Assembly (NCBI GenBank): GCA_947500445.1
Contig: CANMSB010000004.1
Span: 124,001-188,000 of the forward strand
DNA from: an uncultured Flavobacteriaceae bacterium
Lineage (GTDB): Bacteria > Bacteroidota > Bacteroidia > Flavobacteriales > Flavobacteriaceae
Direction of reading: 5' to 3'
DNA: 64,000 nucleotides
Part shown: piece after piece, positions 57,134 through 64,000 of the stretch
Layout of the letters: every line of letters starts with the position of its first letter
How positions within the stretch are numbered: the stretch's first letter is position 1
Made by a program: the position numbers and the translations under genes
Notes under the pieces: model-generated
The model's input: only the letters and a program-made list of their open reading frames with translations
Databases searched by the model: none
Told to the model about the DNA's origin: nothing

Positions 57134-57874
57134 TTACTTTTTACACACGATATAAAGCGCCCCCTTATTCCCCTTTTTATGGATTTCGTTTCCTTTGATT
57201 ACTTCTTCGATTCGAAACCCTACCGCTTTGAGCTGTTCTATTATACTATCCTTGGTAGGCCAGTAGATGCTGGGTTGTCCTTTAGCGAACAATTTCCAGT
57301 TGAATTCGGTGTCGTTTAATTTAAGCCATGGGAGATGATGTTTCGACACCGTCTCTTTTCTAAGATAGCGTAAGGTATTACTCAAAAAACTCAGCATGGG
57401 ATTATAAAAACGGGAGTGATAATCCAAGAAAGAAAAAATAACGGTCGCATCTTTTTTGGCAATGCGAAAGGTTTCCATAAGAGCTTTATGAAAAAGTGGT
57501 TGTGGAACGAAGCATAGTACTTGTTGGATATACACCAAATAGTCGAAATTGGCATCGGGAAAGCAATCTAGGTTAGAGGCGTCCCCAGTCAAAAAATGTA
57601 CCTTTGAATTTCGCTCGGTAGCTTTTTTTTGAGCAATGGCCATCATTTCTGAAACAATATCGAATCCGGTAACCTGATCAAATCCCAATTCTTCTATAAA
57701 GAAAGTAAGTCGTCCCCCTCCGGCACCTGCTTCTACAACAGTTTTGTCGGCATCGGTCAAATACTTCTTTAATATGGCCGCTTCTTCTGGCCAAACACCT
57801 TCGCGCCTCACGGTACTATCTACCATGTGCTCCGTGTAGAAATCCTTGTTCGGGTTTGCTGTGGTGCCTGCCAT
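57134..57874 (-). CDS. Class I SAM-dependent methyltransferase, small-molecule type
   Basis: This 246-residue cytoplasmic protein has motif I VVEAGAGGGRLTFFIEELG (about 47-65), acidic GFDIVSEMMAIAQKKA, motif II-like FLTGDASNLDCFPDANFDYLVYIQQVL and a C-terminal region without membrane segments. It resembles UbiE/MenG-like or tRNA/lipid methyltransferases, but no motif fixes the substrate. It sits between tsaD and rsmE on the same strand, with gaps of 154 and 127 bases, so it is probably separately transcribed. Confidence 0.8.
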   Translation of the reverse strand: MAGTTANPNKDFYTEHMVDSTVRREGVWPEEAAILKKYLTDADKTVVEAGAGGGRLTFFIEELGFDQVTGFDIVSEMMAIAQKKATERNSKVHFLTGDASNLDCFPDANFDYLVYIQQVLCFVPQPLFHKALMETFRIAKKDATVIFSFLDYHSRFYNPMLSFLSNTLRYLRKETVSKHHLPWLKLNDTEFNWKLFAKGQPSIYWPTKDSIIEQLKAVGFRIEEVIKGNEIHKKGNKGALYIVCKK

Positions 57875-58028
57875 GTTTGAAGTGTTGTGGTCGGTCGGTT
57901 CGATAACCTTAAAGTTTGCCAGAATCCTATCGATTTTACTATTGTACTCTTTAAATGTAATCGTTTTCTGCGTAACAAGCCACTAAAAATCGTTAACCTG
58001 CCATTTTTGTTTCAACCGGACATGGCCG

Positions 58029-59051
58029 TTATATGGAGAATCTAGCCTTGGCACTAACGGTCTGTTTCGAGAAATCGTTTTCCTTGAATTTGTAGTATCC
58101 TACGATACCGATCATGGCCGCGTTGTCGGTACAGTATTCCAATCGAGGGATATGGGTTCGCCATTCATGGGTAGCTACCATTTCCATAAGTGCTTTTCGA
58201 ATTCCGTTATTTGCAGAGACTCCTCCACCGATGGCAATTTCTTTGATGCCCGTTTCTTTTACCGCTTTTTGCAGTTTATCCATCAAAATGGTAACGATCC
58301 GATGCTGAATGGAGGCACAAATATCATTTAAATGTGTTTTGATGAAATCGGGATTTTCCGCCGTTTTTTTCTGTAAAAAGTATAGAATACTGGTCTTTAG
58401 TCCACTAAAGCTAAAGTTGAGCCCCGCCACCTTTGGCTTCGGAAACACAAAGGCATTCGGATTTCCATCTTGCGCATGGCGATCGATCAATGGTCCTCCC
58501 GGGTAGGGTAGCCCTAGCAGTTTGGCACTTTTATCAAAAGCCTCACCAACGGCGTCGTCCAAGGTCTCCCCAATGATCTCCATGTCAAAATAGTTCTTCA
58601 CCAGCACAATTTGGGTATGTCCACCACTGATGGTCATCGCTAAAAAAGGAAAGCTTGGGGGAGTACTTTTTTCATCGGCTATAAAATGGGCCAAAATATG
58701 GGCCTGCATATGGTTTACGGCTATTAAGGGAACACCAAGTCCCAACGACATCGATTTCGCAAAGGAGGTTCCTACCAATAACGAGCCCATAAGTCCCGGA
58801 CCTCTTGTAAAAGCTATGGCCGATACTAGTTTTTTATCGATATTTGCTTCGGCCAATGCCTGGTGAACTACGGGAACAATATTTTGCTGGTGCGCCCTTG
58901 ATGCTAATTCGGGAACCACTCCACCATATTGCTCGTGAATTTTTTGGGTCGCAACGACATTGCTGAGTACCTTGTCGCCTTGTAAAACTGCCGCAGAAGT
59001 ATCATCGCAAGACGATTCGATAGCAAGAATGTAAATAGTTTCCTTTTCCAC
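58029..59051 (-). CDS. tsaD: tRNA N6-adenosine threonylcarbamoyltransferase
   Basis: This 340-residue enzyme transfers threonylcarbamoyl to A37 of ANN-decoding tRNAs with TsaB and TsaE. It uses a GTG start at 59051. Motifs are AIESSCDDTSAAV, the metal-binding HMQAHILAHF with its HxxxH, TISGGHTQIVLV, DKSAKLLGLPYPGGPLID, GGVSANNGIRKAL and YCTDNAAMIG. The fold is ASKHA/Kae1-like. It is divergent from tamB with 57 bases between starts, an arrangement common in Flavobacteriia. Confidence 0.97.
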   Translation of the reverse strand: MEKETIYILAIESSCDDTSAAVLQGDKVLSNVVATQKIHEQYGGVVPELASRAHQQNIVPVVHQALAEANIDKKLVSAIAFTRGPGLMGSLLVGTSFAKSMSLGLGVPLIAVNHMQAHILAHFIADEKSTPPSFPFLAMTISGGHTQIVLVKNYFDMEIIGETLDDAVGEAFDKSAKLLGLPYPGGPLIDRHAQDGNPNAFVFPKPKVAGLNFSFSGLKTSILYFLQKKTAENPDFIKTHLNDICASIQHRIVTILMDKLQKAVKETGIKEIAIGGGVSANNGIRKALMEMVATHEWRTHIPRLEYCTDNAAMIGIVGYYKFKENDFSKQTVSAKARFSI

Positions 59052-59108
59052 CGGGTTTGGAATAAAAATTGGATGCTCAAAGGTAAAACATAAGGCCTTA
59101 TCAAAAAA

Positions 59109-62100
59109 TTGAAAAAAATAGTGGTTCGAACGGTACTGGTCTTGGTACTGCTTTGTGTGTTCGGAACCCTTATTTTATCGCTTCCCTTTGTGCAGACCCG
59201 CTTGGCCCGGTATACCACGGAGTCCATCAATACCGAGTTCGGGACCAATATCAATATTGAAAAGCTCCGTATCTCGCTGATTTCCTGGGATACTTCCTTG
59301 GAAGGGGTGCTTATCGAAGATTTTAGAAAGGATACCCTGTTTTATGTAAACGAACTGAGCACTTCAATTTTGAATGCGAGGAACCTGGTAAAGGGCAAGC
59401 TGGAGTTTGGAGATATCGAGGTGGATAAGCTCGATTTTAAGTTGACGACCTACAAGGACAGTAGCAGCACCAATTTAGAGGTATTTATCGATAAACTGGA
59501 CGATGGCAAACCTAGGGCGCCCGGTACGCCCCCTTTTTATTTTTCATCTTCTTCCATTTCCGTAAGAAACAGTCGTTTTAAAATGATAGACGAAAATTTA
59601 CAACGGCCCGTAGCGTTGGATTTTCGTAGCCTTGATATTGCCGCAAAGGATTTTCAAATCCTTGGTCCGGAAGTGACTACAGGAATAGAGACTATGTCGT
59701 TCCACAGCGGCAGGGGCGTACAGGTCGATACGCTGCGAACGGACTTTAAGTATACCAAACAACAAATGCGTTTCGATTCCTTGGCCATCCGTACCCCGGG
59801 ATCTGAACTGAACGGGGCCTTGGTATTCAATTACGATCGGAAGGATTTCAAGGATTTTTTGAACAAGGTAAAAGTCGATGCCAGTTTTAATGAATCTACC
59901 CTCGCCTTTGACGAGGTGAATTTGTTGTACGACCAGTTTGGGAAGGGGAAAGAGGTTTCGTTTTCCTCCAATTTTAACGGAGTGTTGAACGACCTGAACT
60001 TGGAAGATCTGTTTTTGCTTTCTGATAATACGGGAATCCGAGGGGATTTTAATTTTAAAAACCTTTTTAGCAAGCGGCGTCCATTTTTGATGCAGGCCAA
60101 AATGAAGAACGTTAGCTCCAGTTATTATCAGCTGAACGCGTTAATGCCCAATATTCTGGGCAAGTCGTTGCCGCCCTCCATTTTTAAAAAACTGGGCCAG
60201 TTTACCATTAGGGGGAATGCCATGGTAACGGAAACTTCTATCGATGCCAAAGTAAACGTAAATACGGCCATAGGAAGCAGTTATACCGATATGACCTTGA
60301 CCAACATTAATAATATCGATGAGGCGGCTTACGAAGGTTTTGTTTCGTTGATCGATTTTGACCTTGGCGATTTTGTGGAGAACGAACGTTTGGGAAAAAC
60401 GACGCTCGACTTTAATGTGGAAGGAAAGAGTTTTTTGACAAAGAACCTCAATACCGAAGTTATTGGAGAGGTGTATTCCATCGTTTTTAACAACTACGAG
60501 TATAACAATTTAAAAGTATCCGGAATTTTAAAGGAACAGCTTTTCGACGGTAGCTTGATAAGCAATGATGAAAATTTAAAATTCAATTTTAAGGGATTGG
60601 CCGATTTCGCGCCCGACCGTAACAATTTTAACTTTATTGCCAACGTAGACTATGCCGACCTTAAAAAACTGAATTTTATAAAGGACAGTGTTTCCATTTT
60701 CAAAGGTAACGTGAATATGGATGTTACCGGAAATACCTTGGATAACTTGGTAGGGGACATCAAATTCTCCAAAACCAACTTTCAGAACAAGAACGACACT
60801 TATTATTTTGAAGACTTTAAAGTATCGGCCACCTTTGAAAATGACTCCACCAGAGTAATCGATATCAATTCGCCCGACATCATTACGGGGTACATGCAGG
60901 GCAATTTTAAGGTAAAGGAATTGGGCAAACTGGTACAAAATTCCTTAGGTAGCATTTATACGAACTACCGGCCCTTTCAAATTTCTCCTGGACAAAAACT
61001 AGCCTTTAATTTTAAAATTTACAATAAGATCGTAGGGGTGTTCTTTCCTGAAGTAAATTTTGACCCGAATACCTTTATCAAGGGAGATATCGTGGCCGAC
61101 GAAGGGGACTTTAAGCTGACTTTCAAATCTCCGCTCATACAGGCATATGGTTCCAAAGCGGAAAATATCGATCTACAGATCGATAATAAAAATCCCCTGT
61201 TCAACACCTTCGTTTCGGTTGGGGACCTTTCCAACCCGTATTATGATGTGAAAGACTTTAACATCATAAACACCACCCTAAAGGATACGCTGTTTTTCAG
61301 GGCAGAATTTAACGGAGGAAGTGAGTATAACGATATATACAACCTAAATTTCTACCACACTTTTAATCAACAGAACAAATCGGTCATCGGTTTCAAGCAA
61401 TCGGATGTCAGTTTTAAGGGGAACAAGTGGATTTTGAACAAATTCAACGATAGCAAGAACAAAGTTATCATTAACCGTTCCTTGGACAGCGTTAGCATTC
61501 AGGAAATTGTAATGAATAACGAGGTTTCCGAGCAAATTAGGTTAAAAGGTCAGTTGGCGGATTCTACCTTCAAAGATTTACAGTTGGAGTTTAAAATAGT
61601 GTCTCTCGACAAGATTACCCCGGCCATAGATAGCTTAAAACTCAAGGGAGAGGTAAACGGGATCTTGAATGTTTTTCAAAAAGACGGCATTTACCTTCCG
61701 TCTTCCAACCTGAATGTTGTCGATCTATCGGTCAATGATATCCGTTTGGGGGACTTGGCCGTAAGTATTGCCGGAAACCGTGATCTGACCGACTTTATAG
61801 TCAACTCCCAAATTACGGACAAGGGAGAAGAAAAATTGGCCATTGTTGGGAACGTGCGCAAAAAAGGGGAGATGCCTACGGCCGATTTGCTGGTGAATTT
61901 CAATCGGTTTGATCTGGAACCTTTTAACCCATTGGGCGAAGGGGTCATCGATCGTATTCGTGGCCGCTTGAACGGAAATGCCCGGGTAAAGGGTCCGGTG
62001 GATAACCCCGATTTTAGCGGTCTTCTCACCTTGGACGATGCCGGCATCGCAATTCCCTATTTAAATGTCGACTATAGTTTTGCGAACAACTCCAGGGTGA

Positions 62101-63587
62101 ATTTGTTCGATCAGACCTTTGATTTTGAAAGTATATCCATTACCGATGTGGCCGAAAATACCCGGGCCGTTTTGGACGGTACCATAACCCATAGTTTTTT
62201 CAAGGATTGGGCGTTGGACCTGAACGTCGATACCAATAATGACCGACTATTGATCCTGAATACCCCGCCCGATGATGACGAACTTTACTACGGTACGGGA
62301 TTCTTGAACGGTACGGGAAGGATATATGGCCCGACCAAAGGCTTGAATATCGATGTGGTAGGAAGCACTGCAAGAGGTACTTCCCTTTCCATACCGTTGA
62401 GCGATGTTGCCAGTGTAGGAGACTATTCTTTTATCAACTTCATCGATAAAAATACCGTTAACGACATTGCCGTAAGGCGCACCCTTAATGATGTTCAGGG
62501 GTTGGAACTTACCTTTGACCTGGATATCACACCCGAAGCGGAGGTGCAGATCGTTACCGATACCGAAACTGGTAGTACGCTTTCGGGTACCGGTCGGGGG
62601 CTGTTGCTCATGCGGATCAACACTCGGGGCGCATTTGAGATGTTCGGGGAATTTGTAGTGGTTACCGGAAAATATAACTACCGCTTTGGCGGTATTGTTA
62701 ACAAAGTCTTTGATGTACGTCCCGGAGGGAATATTGTTTGGGACGGCAAACCTTTGGATGCCTTATTGAACATGGAGGCGGTGTATAATCTGCAGGCCAA
62801 CCCCTCGCCGCTGTTGGTCAACAATAACTATACCCGACAGATTCCAGTCGACGTGGTCATCAAACTTACCGAACAGATCCAAAATCCCGGTATCGATTTC
62901 AATATTGAATTTCCCGGCACCAATTCCATCATACAGTCCGAATTGGAGTATAGCCTACAAGACCCTACTGTAGAAGAGCGTAATGCCATCTTTCTGTTAA
63001 CACAAGGGTCTTTCGCAGGCCAGCAAGGCGGGATCAACCAGCAGGCCGTAACGGGCAATTTATTGCAATCGGCTTCGGGGCTTTTTAATTCGTTGCTAAG
63101 TGGGGACAACGATAAATTTAACTTCGGGGTATCCTATGTACAGGGTGACGTGCTGGCCGAAACACAGGTCGAGGACAGGCTAGGGGTCACCGTATCCTCC
63201 AAATTGAGTGATCGGCTGTTGTTCAACGGAAAAGTGGGTGTGCCCGTAGGGGCCGCAGGAACCACAGTGGTCGCGGGAGATTTCGAAATACAGTTGTTAT
63301 TGAACGAGGAAGGTACCGTAAGCGCCAAATTTTTTAGCCGTGAGAGCGAAATACAGGAGTTTTTGGCCGAACGTATCGGCTCCACACAAGGGGTAGGCCT
63401 GTCGTACGAAGTGGACTTCGATAGTTTTCAAGAACTTTTTAGAAAAGTGGTCCGTAAAAAAAATAAAAAACAAGATGAAGAAAACCCGTCGTCCCCGGTC
63501 AAATTAAAAGCCTCGCCGACCGCCGTAATGGGAAGGGACAGTTTAATACGCATCACCCCCAAGAGCAGAACAAAGGGGCTCCCATAA
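59109..63587 (+). CDS. tamB: TamB-like translocation/assembly module protein
   Basis: This 1492-residue inner-membrane-anchored periplasmic protein has a single N-terminal helix (VVRTVLVLVLLCVFGTLILSLPF). The start is a TTG at 59109; a stop codon (TAA at 59091) lies in frame just upstream, so no longer start is possible. Most of the length is repetitive beta-strand. The C-terminal TamB/DUF490 domain (about 1050-1460) ends with EFVVVTGKYNYRFGG, FNIEFPGTNSIIQSELEYSL and ERNAIFLLTQGSF, typical of Bacteroidota members. It bridges to outer-membrane TamA/BamA-like proteins and helps insert barrels or move lipid. It is divergent from tsaD. Confidence 0.92.
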   Translation: MKKIVVRTVLVLVLLCVFGTLILSLPFVQTRLARYTTESINTEFGTNINIEKLRISLISWDTSLEGVLIEDFRKDTLFYVNELSTSILNARNLVKGKLEFGDIEVDKLDFKLTTYKDSSSTNLEVFIDKLDDGKPRAPGTPPFYFSSSSISVRNSRFKMIDENLQRPVALDFRSLDIAAKDFQILGPEVTTGIETMSFHSGRGVQVDTLRTDFKYTKQQMRFDSLAIRTPGSELNGALVFNYDRKDFKDFLNKVKVDASFNESTLAFDEVNLLYDQFGKGKEVSFSSNFNGVLNDLNLEDLFLLSDNTGIRGDFNFKNLFSKRRPFLMQAKMKNVSSSYYQLNALMPNILGKSLPPSIFKKLGQFTIRGNAMVTETSIDAKVNVNTAIGSSYTDMTLTNINNIDEAAYEGFVSLIDFDLGDFVENERLGKTTLDFNVEGKSFLTKNLNTEVIGEVYSIVFNNYEYNNLKVSGILKEQLFDGSLISNDENLKFNFKGLADFAPDRNNFNFIANVDYADLKKLNFIKDSVSIFKGNVNMDVTGNTLDNLVGDIKFSKTNFQNKNDTYYFEDFKVSATFENDSTRVIDINSPDIITGYMQGNFKVKELGKLVQNSLGSIYTNYRPFQISPGQKLAFNFKIYNKIVGVFFPEVNFDPNTFIKGDIVADEGDFKLTFKSPLIQAYGSKAENIDLQIDNKNPLFNTFVSVGDLSNPYYDVKDFNIINTTLKDTLFFRAEFNGGSEYNDIYNLNFYHTFNQQNKSVIGFKQSDVSFKGNKWILNKFNDSKNKVIINRSLDSVSIQEIVMNNEVSEQIRLKGQLADSTFKDLQLEFKIVSLDKITPAIDSLKLKGEVNGILNVFQKDGIYLPSSNLNVVDLSVNDIRLGDLAVSIAGNRDLTDFIVNSQITDKGEEKLAIVGNVRKKGEMPTADLLVNFNRFDLEPFNPLGEGVIDRIRGRLNGNARVKGPVDNPDFSGLLTLDDAGIAIPYLNVDYSFANNSRVNLFDQTFDFESISITDVAENTRAVLDGTITHSFFKDWALDLNVDTNNDRLLILNTPPDDDELYYGTGFLNGTGRIYGPTKGLNIDVVGSTARGTSLSIPLSDVASVGDYSFINFIDKNTVNDIAVRRTLNDVQGLELTFDLDITPEAEVQIVTDTETGSTLSGTGRGLLLMRINTRGAFEMFGEFVVVTGKYNYRFGGIVNKVFDVRPGGNIVWDGKPLDALLNMEAVYNLQANPSPLLVNNNYTRQIPVDVVIKLTEQIQNPGIDFNIEFPGTNSIIQSELEYSLQDPTVEERNAIFLLTQGSFAGQQGGINQQAVTGNLLQSASGLFNSLLSGDNDKFNFGVSYVQGDVLAETQVEDRLGVTVSSKLSDRLLFNGKVGVPVGAAGTTVVAGDFEIQLLLNEEGTVSAKFFSRESEIQEFLAERIGSTQGVGLSYEVDFDSFQELFRKVVRKKNKKQDEENPSSPVKLKASPTAVMGRDSLIRITPKSRTKGLP

Positions 63588-64000
<413 letters not shown>

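Overview
The window looks like chromosome from a marine member of the Flavobacteriaceae (Bacteroidota). The evidence is a SusC/SusD pair, a giant SprB-like protein with a type B type IX secretion sorting domain, lipoproteins with Bacteroidota-style lipoboxes, FG-GAP/ASPIC-UnbV proteins, TTG/GTG starts, a few TAnnTTTG-type -7 boxes, and the tsaD/rsmE/DUF4159/AI-2E neighbourhood. A formylglycine sulfatase, a GH9 and a GH78-like enzyme suggest a life on algal or plant polysaccharides. I cannot name the genus. I saw no rRNA, tRNA, CRISPR array, prophage or transposase gene.

Layout. 1-2348: 3' end of a biotin carboxylase and a complete acyl-CoA carboxylase beta subunit. 2568-3791: a Bcr/CflA-type exporter, convergent with a GH78-like glycosidase (3809-6163). 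6277-10284 (minus): an acetate uptake and activation operon made of a DUF4212 small subunit, a sodium:solute symporter and acetyl-CoA synthetase. 10357-19979: a peptidoglycan/amino-sugar recycling locus with anmK, a NagZ-like GH3, an AmpG-like permease, a GHL10 lipoprotein, a NagB fused to a PIG-L deacetylase, a divergent DeoR-family regulator and murQ. 20076-21197: a PQQ-type sugar dehydrogenase. 21334-29985: one 2883-residue SprB-like surface protein, closed by a strong terminator.

30190-51849 is an accessory region for polymer use. It has an SGNH hydrolase, two FG-GAP propeller proteins and an alpha/beta hydrolase in a row; a DASS transporter; a GH9-sulfatase pair; a large ASPIC/UnbV FG-GAP lipoprotein; and a susC-susD-fasciclin operon. 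The 679-base gap at 44633-45311 holds a 161-base imperfect palindrome directly beside the terminator of the fasciclin operon. 52313-64000 returns to housekeeping genes: two SAM methyltransferases, an AI-2E family protein, DUF4159, DUF1223, rsmE, tsaD, tamB and the first codons of pfkA.

How the genes work together. In the recycling locus, AmpG imports muropeptides, NagZ trims them, AnmK and MurQ turn anhydroMurNAc into GlcNAc-6-phosphate, and the NagB fusion would feed fructose-6-phosphate to glycolysis. No nagA is present, so the fused deacetylase domain is a candidate for that missing step. In the accessory region the secreted esterase-like, propeller, GH9, sulfatase and SusCD proteins would together bind, deacylate, desulfate and import an extracellular polymer of unknown identity. 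All functional statements are from reading the sequence and family knowledge; no database search was run.
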